The notes: generated from the sequence alone by a model not told the origin. 64,000 bases of DNA from Balaenoptera acutorostrata (GCF_949987535.1 NC_080075.1:5564606-5628605), one strand, 5' to 3'; numbered from the stretch's first letter, positions 48,667-61,060 are shown. Translations and numbers: made by a program.

Positions 48667-49493
48667 CAGGCATACCTCGTTTTACTGCGCTTTGCTTAAC
48701 TGCACTTTGCAAATACTGTGTTTTTTAACAAATGGAAGACTTGTGGCAGCCCTGCATCGAGCAGGTCTGTCGGCACCATTTTTCCAACAGCGCCCGCTCG
48801 CTTCATGTCTCTGTGTCACATTTTGGTAATTCTCACAGTATTTCAAACTTTTTCCTTACTATTACGTTTGCGTTCATCTGTGATGAGGGCTCTTTGATGT
48901 TACGGCTGTAATTTGTTTTGGGGGCACCACGAACCACAACCATATGAGACAGCAAACTTAATTGATAAATATTGTGTGTGTTCTGACTGCTCTACCATCT
49001 GGCTGTCCCCCCAACTCTCTCCTTGGGCCTCCCTAGTCCCTGAGACACAACAATATTGAAATCAGGCCAACTAATAACCCTACAATGGCCTCTAAGTGTC
49101 CAAGCAAAAGGAAGAGTCAATCAATGTGGCAAATTTCAGTGTCGTCTTATGTTGAGATTGCCGTGGCCACCTTGACCTTCAGCAACACCCCCCCTGAGCA
49201 GTCAGCAGCCACCAACCTCCAGGCCAGACCCTCCACCAGCACAAAGATGATGACTTCACTGAAGGCTCAGATGACGGTGAGCATTTTTTAGCAATAAAGT
49301 ATTTTTTAGTGAAGGTATGTACCTTGCTTTCTTGGACATAACGTTATTGCTCATTTAATACACCACAGTATAGTGTAAACATAACTTTTATATGTACTGG
49401 GAAACAAAAATTTCGTGTGACTCACTTTATTGTGATATAAGCTTTATTGTGGTGATCTGGAACCAAAACCACAATATCTCCAAGGTGTGCCTG
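48667..49493. mobile_element. Tigger1-type DNA transposon, internally deleted
   Basis: The left terminal repeat begins caggcatacctcgttttact at 48667 and the right one ends ccaaggtgtgcctg at 49493, forming imperfect inverted ends of the pogo/Tigger family. Internal sequence matches what I recall of Tigger1 (ctgagacacaacaatattga; agcaataaagtattttttag). Total 827 bp against about 2.4 kb for the full element, so most of the transposase is missing. A short transposase start remnant (MASKCPSKRKSQS) lies at 49085. Confidence 0.85.
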
Positions 49494-50084
49494 CAAATGC
49501 AGGGAGAAAGAAGGCAATCTAAGCGTGAGAGACACCCCCATTCGCATTCTCCTCAGTTTACCCCCAGCAGGAGGACAGTAATCCCCGTACCTGATTCAAG
49601 CCTTGAAACCTGCCTCAGAGCCATGAGACCACATTCCTTTAATATCCTGTAATTCTGACATTTTACTCACATAAATTAGCCTTCTCCCAAATTAGTCTAG
49701 ATTAAGAGTATTATTATCATATTTACCTTGAACCTGTATTCAGATTATTAAATAAGATAGGAGGCTTTGACGTCTTGCAGTCTGGCTTATTAACTATTTC
49801 TGTAACCCTGAGGAAGTGTGTTCTAAATTTCTAGAAGGAAGTAAATAAAGGGTTAAAACATTTCCCAATTACCTGTTCCAGGCCAATCCATTACTCACAT
49901 TAATTTATTAAAGACACCACAAAATCAACTGGACTCTGCCAGGTGTTAGTTCATTTAGTCACAAGCTCTGGCTTGTTCGATGAGTGGGCAGGGGAGAAGA
50001 CAAGGAAGGTGCCAGGCTAAATGCATACAGAGTGTGTCTGGAGATATAATTCCAGATTAACTGTGGGCAAACAACGTTTAATAA

Positions 50085-50190
50085 TTGCAAGTCCAAGGAC
50101 AGTGTGATCTTGGACACAACTCTTCCTGAGCCTCAGTTTCCTCGTCTGCACAGTTGGCAATGAGCTGGATGACTTCAGACCCCTTCCTAT
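50085..50190 (+). mobile_element. MIR SINE fragment
   Basis: gtgtgatcttggacacaact and gagcctcagtttcctcgtct match the MIR core. Confidence 0.7.
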
Positions 50191-50599
50191 CTAATAGTCC
50201 ATAAAATGCAGGAGCCTGGCCCCAGGGGTCCAGGTTTTACTTCGCCTGCCCTGGAACTGCTCTGGGAAAAAGCAGGCGGGTGAGAGAAGCCCCTTCCCCT
50301 CAGTAGGGGACCTTCTGAATCCCTGTCAGTCTCCAGGATCCTAGGGCAAGGGGGTCGGCTCCAGGCCACGGGATGGGGGTTAAGAGTGCCATGACTGCGG
50401 ACAGTGTAGAGGAAGCAGGTAAAGACGTACCATCCAAGGCCAAACTAAACAAAAAAATGAACAAAAACCCCCGTATGTCCCCAAACAATACAAAATTCCA
50501 AGGGTGAAGCCAAACCTGACTAGCCTTCACCCTGCTAGTCCTTGAAAGGCTGGCCAAATCAGAAAATCCCTCAACAACATTTGCGTTCTGCTATATACC

Positions 50600-50634
50600 A
50601 GCATATACAGCCTGTATACCAGGCTGTATATGCT
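50600..50634. repeat. Perfect 15-bp inverted repeat with 5-base loop
   Basis: agcatatacagcctg at 50600-50614 and its exact reverse complement caggctgtatatgct at 50620-50634 flank the loop tatac. It would form a hairpin in single-stranded DNA or RNA. No T run follows, so it is not a terminator. Confidence 0.9.
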
Positions 50635-50799
50635 AGTGCCAGGGACAAAAATAATTTTAAAAATTCAAAATAAATAAAGTGAAAATGTAAAACAAGAACC
50701 TGCTCTTCAAGATGGTCACAATTTAGCCGTCAGCCACGTGCGATCACGCACCACATCCCACATACCCACCACTGGCACACTGGATAAAAGTTCAGCCTC

Positions 50800-50935
50800 T
50801 GTGTCGCAGTTCCCCCTTTGGACAAAATGGGGATGACGATAACAGTATTTGTCCTTGAAGGCTGTTGCGGGGACTAAGTGAGTTGTCACACATGAAGGGT
50901 TTAGAACATTGTCTGGCAAATGGTCACACTCTGAA
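50800..50935 (+). mobile_element. MIR SINE fragment
   Basis: MIR 3' half pattern: aaaatggggatgacgataac, then a run resembling the ggactaagtgag-type end. Confidence 0.6.
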
Positions 50936-51337
50936 TTAGCTACTATAAGTCACCCCATGCTCTGATGACAGATGTAAGTTTTGGTAAAATGTCCTCAGAT
51001 ATCCATTCATTTCTTTATTCATTTGCTACCAAATCAACAACTGTATATGGAAGATCTACTACATGCCTGTGTGTACACTTGGTCCTGGGAACAAAACTAG
51101 GAATAATGACCTAGGGGCTCGAGGAGCTCACCAGCCAGCAGGGAGGGTGGACATGTCTGTGGAGTTACACCACAATGCGGGACTGACTGTCCACGGGGAG
51201 AGAGATGCCCCAGGTAGGAGGGGAGACAGGGCCTAACGCGCCCTGAAGGAGGGCTTCTGGACCAGGTGAGCCTCACGGTGGGGAGAGCATGGGGGAGATT
51301 CATCATGTTCCGGAGCATAAGTCAAAGGTGAGGCGCC

Positions 51338-51459
51338 GGGACTTCCCTGGCGGCCCAGTGGTTAAGACTCCGCGCTTCCACTGCAGGGAGCGCAGGTTCA
51401 ATCCCTGGTCGGGGAACCAAGATCCCACGTGCCGTGCCGGGTGCAGCCAAAAAAAAAAA
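51338..51459 (+). mobile_element. Short CHR-type SINE (tRNA part plus A tail)
   Basis: Head gggacttccctggcggccca, B box ggttcaatccc, A tail at 51449-51459. Target duplications caaaggtgaggcgcc (51323-51337) and caaaggtgaggtgcc (51460-51474) differ at one base. Confidence 0.93.
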
Positions 51460-51474
51460 CAAAGGTGAGGTGCC

Positions 51475-52554
51475 AAGAGGCAAAGCTGGAGAGACGGAAG
51501 GTGCCCAGGACACGAAGAGCCTTGCTGAGCAACTGGGACTGCCATTTGTAGGTGGCAAAACAATCACTTAATGGTTTTAAGCCACAGAGTGGTATACGAT
51601 CAGATTTTCATTTTTTAAGGAAATTTTGGCAGCCATGTGGAATATAAACGGGAGAGCAGGTGTCTGGGGAAGGGCTGTAGATGAGCAGGGATGCAGGCAT
51701 GAGCGGCCAGCAGTGACAGACAGACGGAAGGGGGCAAATCTGAGACCCACTCAGAGGCAAGCCAGAGAAAGGGTCTGGGACCCACCGGCCCTGATTCCCT
51801 CAGGTGGGACCAGCAAGGGCAGGGCAGGTGAGGAGGGCAGGTTCCGGCACCCACACAGCCGAGGAGATGCCTGGGGGTGTCCCTCACTGCACCACCGGCC
51901 TGGGTCTCCTGAGACCATGTAACAGAAATCAAGAATTCGATTGTGAGGTGGAAATTCAGTGAAATGGACATGGACCCCGGGATGATCTGGAATTGAGGCA
52001 GCTCAGACCTGCCCTGGGAGCCACCGTCACGTGGTCACAGCTGAAGCTGAAGGGGAGGCGACCCTGAGAAAGCAGGTGAGCAGTGCTTCTTAATGGGTTC
52101 ACAGACCCCTTCAGAAATCAGGTAAAACCACGGAGATGTCCCAAAGAAAAATGTACCGCCAAAACCAAAATATTTTGTATACAATGGGAAATAGTCCAGA
52201 ACTACCTGAAACAGGGTGGAGGACTTCAGCTGTTGACGAGAAAAGGCCGGCGGGCCCCTGAGGTGAATCAGCCCAGTAACTGTGGAGAAGGCCTTGTCTC
52301 GTAGGAAGTGACCTGCTCCTTAGGAAGGAGTCACCATCTTCCGGGGGTACATCTACCTGGGGAGGGAAAAGCACACACAAGCATGAGCTGGAACAAAGAA
52401 CATCACGTCCCCGACCACCACACAGATCTCAAGGGGTCCAAAAAAACAAAACAAGCTTACAAAGATGAGTCACCTGTTTAAAGGGCACGTGTTCCACAGT
52501 CCTTTGAGAAAACAGTTTCAGAAAATCCAGTCAGGGGTGAAGAATACAGAGGCT
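51475..52554. other. Unassigned upstream sequence
   Basis: GC-moderate DNA. The open frames here have no recognisable domains and overlap each other on both strands. No repeat called. Confidence 0.35.
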
Positions 52555-52569
52555 GACAACCCCTAGTTT

Positions 52570-52782
52570 TTTATTAATTTTTATTGGCGTAAAGTTGCTT
52601 TACAATGTTGTGTTAGTTTCTGCTGTACAGCAAAGTGCATCAGCTCTACGTATACAGAGATCCCCTCTTTTGGATTTACTTTCCATGTAGGTCACCACAG
52701 AGCACTAAGTAGAGTTCCCTGTGCTATCCAGTAGGTTCTCATTAGTTATCTAATTTATACATAGTATCTACAGTGTATATAT
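52570..52782 (-). mobile_element. Short L1 3'-end insertion
   Basis: About 213 bp of L1 3' terminus (ctgctgtacagcaaagtgca). Target duplications gacaacccctagttt (52555-52569) and gacaacctctagttt (52783-52797) differ at one base. Same element part as 16186-16396. Confidence 0.88.
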
Positions 52783-52797
52783 GACAACCTCTAGTTT

Positions 52798-53399
52798 GTT
52801 TTGATTAAATGCACACACCTGGCACCTTGCCGCACACAGGGATGAGTTAAACCACCTCGGGGAGCCCACCACTTAAAGCACCTGGCCACTTAACGCACCT
52901 GGAGAATAATGCTCAGGGAAACACACCAGATGCCAGGAAAACCTTCCAGGCCCTGTTTAATAACAGTCACACCCTCAGAATCTTCACTCTTCCTTTGCAC
53001 CAAGCATATTAACACACTGGCATTCCAAATGACATAACTTTAGATAACTTCTAAAAAGCTGAGCTGGGAATGCCCTACTGTGACGTCCTCAAGACATTTC
53101 ACCATTCATTCCCTGGTTTTGAAGTTCCCTTTTAGTGTTTTGGAGTGTAATATTTTTTTCTCAGGTCTGAATCATATCCTTCGGCCTCTGAGAAGCTTGT
53201 AAGGCCTCAGCATAAGGCCTTTTAATGCCCAGTGGATAAAACAGCCTAATTCAACGCCAAACGTTCTGCTTAGAGTAAATGTGCTAAATGCCACCCTTGT
53301 TATTCACTTTGGACTTAAGAGAAAGTACAGGGCATCCCATCAAGGTGTCAGAGCTCGTCATCATGAATCATAACAGGACACGAGATCAAAGACAAGCCT
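52798..53399. other. Unassigned upstream sequence
   Basis: No gene or repeat recognised. Confidence 0.35.
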
Positions 53400-55150
53400 C
53401 CCAGATAGTCCCGTCTGCAGGCCCAGCAAAGAGCCCTCCCCACCTCCAGTCGTGTGGCCCAGAATGACCGCAGCTGATGGTGGTCCCATGTCCCGTGGAT
53501 GACGTCTGGGAGAAATTAACGGACTGGGGGAGGGGTGGACGGGCAAGAGGACCGGATTTGTTTGGAAGGCCCAGGAAACCTTCTGCAGGGAAGGACACCC
53601 CACAGCCCTCTAACCACTTCGCTTTCCCTCTTCCTCTTTGCTCCAGAAACTTCTTAAGAGGATTTTCATATCCACTGCGGAATGGCCTGCCCTCTGCGCC
53701 CCCCAGTCTCACGGCCCCTGTGAAATGGACAGCCCAGGCCACCACACGCTCCTGGTCGCTCCATGCAAAGGGCCCCCCCGTCCCCATCTTACTGGAAGGC
53801 TCTGCAGCACGTGGCCGCACCCACCGCCCCTCCTTCCAGACTCCCAGGGATGAGGGTCCACCCCCCCCCCCATCACCTTCCTGGCAGTCTCCTCTCTGGT
53901 GCATCTGTAAGGCCTGTGCCCTCCTGCGTCCTCAGTGCCTGCACAATGCCTCCCAGGACTGCCATTCGATGCGACCCTTCCTAGTTGGCCGGCTTCTCCT
54001 GTGACTTCTGACCAGCTCTGAGCGGATTCTGATCAAGAGCCTCTCCCAGGGGCCCCCGCACGCCCCCCTTCCTCCACAGCCAAGAGCACCAAGTCACACG
54101 GGTTCTCCCTGGCACTCTGCACCGGGTGTCTCAGACGTGGGCCCGGGGACGCAGGGCTCTGGCCGCGCCGGATGGCTCCCCTGGCCGCTGGACTGTCCTA
54201 CCCGGCCAGGAGAGAAGGGTACAGGGCGCACCCACTCCTCTCCCGAACTCCTGGGAGCAGGGCCCACTCCTACACATCCTGCACGAGGGAAGAGCTCAAG
54301 AAATACTTGTGGGAGAAAGGGCAGAAGGAAAGAGAAAGGGAGGGAGCGAAGGAAGGAACCCGCCCACCATCTTTGCACTAGACCAAAGAGAGACCAAAAC
54401 CCGCCTGGAATCGAGGTGGGGGCGGATGGGATACGGGTACACGTGTGAGTCAGCGAAGAGAAATTCGAAGGGAACCGTCACTGGGGGCTGGAGCCGGCCG
54501 AGACTCATGCTGGAGACGGTGGACCACTTCGTAAGGCATGGGACAAAGGCTTACAGCTGGAAGGCAGGGCGGCTCTGCGGAAAAGGGCAGCAGAAGCAGG
54601 ACTGCGGGAGGAGCACTTCAATGCCAGAAGGGATACTGGGTGAGCCTCACCCCCCGCCCGCATCCAGAAGCAACAACCTAGCAACGTCCACGGTGAGTTT
54701 TGAAATCGATTTGTAATAAAATTCAAACTGTCCCTTTAGAAAATGTCGACAACAAAGAGTCACCGAATTATTCCACTGTGTTATTTTTCAGGTGAACTGT
54801 CCACATAAAACGATTAATTCCCCCAATCAATGAACAAGCCCTGAGACACCGCCCGGCCTCCTTTCCTGCCTCGATGCAGAATGCCTATACTACATACGAA
54901 GTTTCCCAGACCTGCTAACATCCCCTCCACAGCAGCTTCCAGCTGACGTGCAGGGGTGCAGCAGTGCACTGAGGTACCCCACTGCCCGACCCAGGGCCGT
55001 CGTGGGGGGACCTGGGTCCACAGGCCTCGGCTACTCGCCCCACCTCCAGCAGCCCGGCCCGCTCACGACACTGCACCATGGAGTGGAAACACAAGGCGCG
55101 ACTTTCTACGACGCTCGCTGCAAAAGCCAGCCCTGCTGAGCTCCCCAAGC
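53400..55150. other. GC- and CpG-richer region, candidate upstream regulatory DNA
   Basis: Notably richer in G+C and CpG than the rest of the window, especially 54120-54660, and without recognised transposons. Long overlapping open frames here (up to 196 residues at 54126-54716) are expected in GC-rich DNA and show no domain. Lying 7-9 kb upstream of the first coding exon, it could hold an IL1R1 5' noncoding exon or enhancer. This is inference from position and composition only. Confidence 0.3.
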
Positions 55151-55599
55151 ACAGCTCCCATTGCTTTTTGGTGATACCGTTTGGAAACTAGTAATCACAG
55201 CATGCCTACGTGGCACATGGAACATACATAGAAGGCTAGTGGCTTATTAAAGACAAAGTGAAAGTACAAATGTGAGGCACAGAGCAATTTCCTCCTAGAC
55301 CCAGAATGAGAAACTTCAACGTGAGCTAATTTATAAGAACAGAGATTAAGCATGAGAATTTACAGTGAGCGTACTGGCCCCAACCAAAGCCCCCCCCTTC
55401 CGGGAAGGACTGACTTTATCCGTAGTGCCTCGCTGTCACTGCAAGAAGTTCCACACCCAGTGCAGACAAAGGAAAAGAGACATGGGGGTGGGGTGCTGTC
55501 ATGAGAACCCAAGGGGTTTCCTCAAGTCCCAGAGCCACAGTGAAGGGCGGGGCAGGGCATTTGCTCCTACTTTGTGGCCACAGAGCATCTATTAAGGCC
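55151..55599. other. Unassigned upstream sequence
   Basis: No gene or repeat recognised. Confidence 0.35.
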
Positions 55600-55665
55600 T
55601 TCTTATTCTTGAGGAATTTCCTTCTTGCTTCTAAGGAATTTCCTTCTTGTTTCTGAGGAATTCCC
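55600..55665. repeat. Three-copy 22-bp tandem repeat
   Basis: Units at 55600-55621, 55622-55643 and 55644-55665 share the pattern ttcttnnttctnaggaattyc with a few changes each. Confidence 0.9.
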
Positions 55666-56973
55666 CCGCTCTGTGACTCTTGCCTTCCAGGACAAAAGCC
55701 AGGCAGAGGACTGAGGTGGCGCACAGCAGATGCACCCCAGATGCATGAAGACACACTGTTGCGTGGGCCCAGGGTCCGGGCTGCACCCTCCCACACGGGG
55801 TCTACAGGGGGCAGTGCCCAGTGGGGCTTGAGCAGTTTCTATCTACAGTAAACTCCAAGCCTGACTCCCTGGCCTGCCCCCAGCTCCATCCCATGTTGTG
55901 AGGGTCCTGAGTGTGCGTGCGGGCACACATCCTCCCGACTGGCCCTGGCCACTCTGCAGACCAGGGAGGCCCTCAGGCGGTGGAGTCCCCAGTGGACAAC
56001 CCAGGAAAGAGGGTTGCACACGGCCTGGAATCCAAGTCCAGGTTATCTGGGCAGGGAATTCCAGGGCTCTTGGGCCCCTGGACCATCCTCTTGGCCCTAC
56101 AGACTCCTAGCCATGCCGAGGCCAGCAGCCGGCTCTGAGAAACAGAACAGAACCCTCCAAAGTACAGGGCCTGGGTGGGATCTCTCCTGCCAGGTCTAAG
56201 GGAAGTTTCTGGAGAAACCCAAGGAGAGACATGACAGCACTATGGGGCCCCATCCTCTTCCAGGGAACTTAAGTAGCAGAGCCCCGCCTCCTAAATATAA
56301 AAGGAAATCCGAACGGTACTTTCCACATTTCCACCTCATGCCTACTCACTCTCCACACTGAGCGCCGCGTAAAGACACGGACGGCATTATTCACTACAAC
56401 TTCTCATCCCAAACGTTAATCAACGTGGCCTCCACGTGTATCGGACATCATGGGAAAATATTCAGAGAATGACGCTCCAACTAATTCACCTATAACTAAG
56501 CAGGTACAGTGGATGAGCCCCTGGGGAAAGCAAGGACTATAAGGCAGGTTCTTCAGCTCATGAAAAGTCACCACCCACGTGTTCTATTGAAAATCAGCAG
56601 AAACATGCATGGGGAATGGATGACGGTTTTAAAATGAAGCTCATAATTATGATGTTCACCTGTTACCAGCATTCAACCAGCTATTAAACAGTGGATATTG
56701 TTCAGACCAAAAATGTCAGTTTTGGGAACTTATAAAGCCAGGGAACTACACGATGGTGGGAAATACTTTAGAATTCTGTGTTTACACAAGTCCTTGTTTT
56801 CTTAAACTAGAGCCACAAATCCCCCCCAGAGAAGCTGCAGACGGCCAGGGAACTCAGAGCCCGTCTTCCAGGGGTCAGGATTCTCCCTGAAGCTTTTCTA
56901 GGGGAAGTTATCATTTTTATATTACAGGATACAGGGCTATGTCATGAAGAGGAAAGAAAAGTCTCCAAGAGAT
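55666..56973. other. Unassigned upstream sequence
   Basis: GC-rich in the first half, AT-richer after 56400. No gene, RNA or repeat recognised. Confidence 0.35.
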
Positions 56974-56990
56974 AAAACATGAGGCAAAGA

Positions 56991-58320
56991 CTGTTGGTGG
57001 GAATGTAAATTGATACAGCCACTATGGAGAACAATATGCAGGTTCCTTAAAAAACTAAAAATAGAACTACCATATGATCCAGCAATCCCACTACTGGGCG
57101 TATACCCAGAGAAAAACATAATTAAAAAAGACACATGCACCCCAATGTTCATTGCAGCACTATTTACAATAGCCAAGTCACGGAAGCAACCTAAATGCCC
57201 ATCGACAGACGAATGGATAAAGAAGATGTGGTACATATAGACAATGGAATATTACTCATCCATAAAAAGGAACGAAATTGAGTCATTTGTTGAGACGTGG
57301 ATGGATCTAGAGACTGTCATACAGAGTGAAGTAAGTCAGAAAGAGAAAAACAAATATCGTATATTAACGCATGTATGTGGAACCTAGAAAAATGGTACAG
57401 ATGAACCAGTTTGCAGGGAAGACGTTGAGACACAGATGTAGAGAACAGACATATGGACACCAAGGGGGGAAAACTGCGGTGGGGTGGGGATGGTGGTGTG
57501 CTGAATTGGGTGATTGGGATTGACATGTATACACTGATGTGTATAAAACTGATGACTAATAAGAACCTACAGTATAAAAAAACAAACAAAACAACTAATA
57601 CTAAACTTTCATTGGGTTATTTGTATGGAAATATGTTAATATGTTTCAGACATTACATGAAATTTCTAAAAATCTTATATGTTCTGGTATAATGTTATAA
57701 GTCATAATTCTAGTTATTACTTTAAAATGTATATCTCAGAAATAACTAAATTTCCTTGTCAATTGCATTATTATGAACTTTCATCAAATCTTTAACCGTG
57801 GTCATTTTTAAGTCTTTTGTCATTTACAGACAGTTCTGGGTGTACTCTGAAGCTTTTGCAAATGTGTTCCTATAAAAGGGTTTCATCTTCAAGGAATTCA
57901 TGGAAAAGACTCTGACAAGTACAGGTTTCTGGTAACTGACTGTACTGCTGAACTGAATGAATAAGCATTTTCAGAACTCTAATGAAAAACTGATGAACTC
58001 ATAAAAGTGCTAACAAAAGATCAAGATGAAAAAAAAAATTAATTACATGGGACTGAGTGAACCGCTGAGGATGATTATAATTTTTGTGACTTTCTGTTTG
58101 AACAAAAAAAAAAAAAATCCCACAAGGACTGAGAGACAAAAAATATACGAATCAATTTTCAGTGCAAAGTAAAGGCGCTGTTACAGTGGAGGATTACTGG
58201 ACTGAATGTCAATATTATGACATAGTATGAGTGTGTTTCATGTTTGGTAATTGCAATCATTGTTGCTTTTGTTGTGGTCATCCATGTACAATGCTTGGTG
58301 TCAGTCAAAAAAAAAAAAAA
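56991..58320 (+). mobile_element. Young 5'-truncated L1 (ORF2 end and 3' UTR)
   Basis: Perfect 17-bp target duplications aaaacatgaggcaaaga lie at 56974-56990 and 58321-58337, with an A tail just before the right copy. It holds the last part of ORF2 (57010-57240, with [19 protein letters not shown]), a stop at 57238-57240, then an in-frame continuation, and a 3' UTR matching the left-hand L1 at 6040-6790. The intact duplications and close similarity mark it as one of the youngest insertions here. Confidence 0.95.
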
Positions 58321-58337
58321 AAAACATGAGGCAAAGA

Positions 58338-59491
58338 ACTATCCCTTAAGGTGATACCGTGGAGTGCTGGGTTGAGCATCTACTCTTCACTCCCCAAGAG
58401 GAGCATTTTGGAGGTAAGATCGGAGAGGCACTATCCTGCGTAAGCACTGAGGTCATCTCTATTCCGTCCCAACCATGAGAAACGGATGCACTGGGGTCCC
58501 ACAGACTCACACCCACCAGGCCAGGCACACAGAGCAGCCCAGCCCCAAGGATGGAAGGGGCCCCAGGACAGCTCCGTACGGGGAAGGAGAACGTGAACGT
58601 GACCGCCTGGGGGTCGCCACGGTATGCCCCCGACGTGACATGATGACTGTTCCCATTCTGCAGAGATGAACAACACACAGACATCCTGAACCCCGACTAT
58701 GTGGTCGGCATGGCTGTCACGGATCTCCCCCCAAGAAAGAGCTTTCCACACCTCTGAGCAAACAAAACCACTCCCACCACAGAGGTAAAAGGAACACTTA
58801 TCCTCTCAGAAAATCCAAAAATCCCTGAAATGTTGGTGGTCTTCCTCTCAGGGGACAGATCCAAAAGGCTAGCTCACAGAACTATTTGACTTATCTACCC
58901 AAACAGGACAAGGAAAGTTGCTTTTTCTTCTTATATCATAAGGGTATCATGTACAGGACATGAAGATAAAATAAAAATAGCCACAGAGATTTCCGGTGTT
59001 GCTAGGAAATCTAAGTTATTCAGCTCTCACACGGCTCAAAGCCACCGGATTGGTGGTGTCATGTGGGTTTTAAGGGCAAAGGGGAAAATGAGGCACAGAG
59101 GGAGTAATTACCGTCACAAGAGGGCTACAGACAGGAGTGGGCTTGACCGCTAGGCTGGAGTTTGGCAAGGTCTCCACCTTGCCTTCCTTGGGCTCCTGGA
59201 CAAGAGAAACCAGACCTGGTGATGGGGGTGACTCTGGTCTCCATCCCTGGGGACCTTCTAAGCGCACCGCCTTGCTCCTTCCAGAATCTCATCCTGAAGC
59301 ATAGCCCCAACCCCAGACACTTGCCAAAGGCTCTGAACTGAGTCCGGCCACACAGGACTTGCAAAAAGTCAACTGTGAGAGACAGAATGCCCCGAGCACT
59401 GCCTTCTGGTCAGCTGAGAACAGAGTGGCAACTACAGGTGAGTCTCAGAGGACCAGACAGTCTCTACAAGAATCTTCCAGTGTCTTCACTC
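58338..59491. other. Unassigned upstream sequence
   Basis: No gene or repeat recognised; open frames overlap on both strands without domains. Confidence 0.35.
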
Positions 59492-59505
59492 CTGTGGGTT
59501 TTTTT

Positions 59506-59556
59506 TTTAATTTATTTATTTATTTATGGCTGTGTTGTGTCTTCGTTTCTGTGCAA
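59506..59556 (-). mobile_element. Very short CHR-1 SINE remnant (3' end only)
   Basis: Only the 3' end of a minus-strand CHR-1 (ggctgtgttgtgtcttcgtt) is present, yet it has perfect 14-bp target duplications ctgtgggttttttt at 59492-59505 and 59557-59570. This shows it arrived already truncated. Confidence 0.85.
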
Positions 59557-59570
59557 CTGTGGGTTTTTTT

Positions 59571-59800
59571 AATTGAAGTAAAACATGCATATGATGAAAC
59601 ACACAACAAATCTTAAGTGTACAATTCCATAAACTGTGCCAACTGTATATACCAGGAACACCTCCATTGGGATATAGACTGTTTCCATCCCCCCTAAAGT
59701 TCCCAGGTACCTCTGAGCACTCAACCCCCCCCCCCCACAACCCTGCTGCATGCGGCCCTCACCGGTCTGATTTCTATCACCTCCTCTGCGACCCTCTGAC
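59571..59800 (+). mobile_element. Old L1-type fragment
   Basis: atcttaagtgtacaattcca and the following gatatagactgtttccatc resemble a common old L1 3'-region block. A C run at 59728-59738 follows it. Family name not secure. Confidence 0.5.
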
Positions 59801-60914
59801 AGTTCACGCGCACGCACCCCGCCGGCCAGCTCACACCTGCTACTATGAGTGCCCTGCTATTTCAGGGCACACACCCGCGTTGGCGCTTTCATCACTTATC
59901 ACCTAGTGATGCAGTGAAAGCAGTGGTTCTCCACGGGGCCAGCATTTCCCCTGAGGGAGCACATTTTGGAAACTGTGGGGAAGGGGACCCTTTGGGTAGC
60001 CATTTAGTGGCGGAGACAATGGACGCTACACATCGGGAACGGCCCTACCCAGCGAAGACCTGTCCCTCATCCTCCTTGACTTCCAGGGTCCTGCAGACAT
60101 TCATGGCGACAGAAGCATCGTTTACCACTTTGGGAGCCTAGCACCCCACTCCACGCTCCACTTAGATAAAATATATTTTGTTGGCACAGTTTCATCCCCC
60201 TGAATTTTCCGGGGGATGCAACCACTGTGATAACAGAGGGAGGACTGGCCCTGGACCACCACTTAGACCTTAGACCTTGATCAGGAGTCAGTCCTCATCA
60301 CGGGCAGTGCCCCATGTCCTCACACTCGGTCTGCATAAAGCACCGCTGACCTCACAGGTCCTGGTGTGGCTCTGCCCAAGCATTCACACACCAGAATACA
60401 CCACTTTAACCCAAATTACTTTACTTATTCTTTACATCTACTATTATATTGATTATTTGGAAATTATGTTGTAGGTAAGTTCTATTATATCATTTTGGAA
60501 TTGTAAAAGGGTGTTTACCATATTCGCATTCAAAGGGGGTATTGGGTTTCGAATGAGGCGAGAAGCACTGGTCTGAAGTGACAGCATCTAACTCTTAATT
60601 TAACTCTTGGTCAGGAGCCATCGGCTGTACTTTCAGGGATCCATGAGTCCTCTGGTTTGGGAAGCCAGAGGTGCAGAGCCCGGCGTGCCAAGATGCTCCT
60701 CCACCCCCATCAACAGCACCCTGAGTCCCGCTGAAATGCACCAAACGGCACTTTTAGCGGGGGTCGCTTAAGAGATGCCCTGAAACTCGCTCTTTGTACC
60801 TCTTAAATGGGGACCTTCAGGAGAGAGTTCCCGCTTCTCTCTACCAGGAATGCTTTTGCATCTCCTGAGGACTTCCTTTTCATCTCGAAGACACGGGCAG
60901 CTGTGCTCTGCCAG
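59801..60914. other. Unassigned sequence
   Basis: Near 59925-59940 (gcagtggttctcca) there is a trace of an old hAT-type MITE. Otherwise no gene or repeat recognised. Confidence 0.3.
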
Positions 60915-60954
60915 GTGTCCCCTCTCCCACTGCCTGCAGGAAAGTGTGTTGTTG

Positions 60955-61060
60955 CTGTTGGCCTTGACTACTCATTAGAACCACCCTGGGGGCTTTAGAA
61001 ACACCAGGGCCCGGGCACACCCTGAGATGCTCGTTAGGTTGCTCTGCCTTCCGGTCCAGC
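60955..61060. mobile_element. Possible MER5A-like DNA transposon trace
   Basis: cattagaaccaccctggggg and cagggcccgggcacaccctg resemble the MER5A/Charlie pattern. Strongly diverged. Confidence 0.35.

Noticed and set aside
54126..54716. A 196-residue open frame on the plus strand, with overlapping long frames on both strands (also 53386-53904 and 53477-54004)
   Set aside because: GC-rich DNA has few stops by chance. The frames overlap each other, have no recognisable domain, and no splice or start context supports them.
2587..59556. tRNA genes suggested by B-box-like sequences
   Set aside because: These lie in CHR SINEs, which keep Pol III boxes but not a foldable, functional tRNA.
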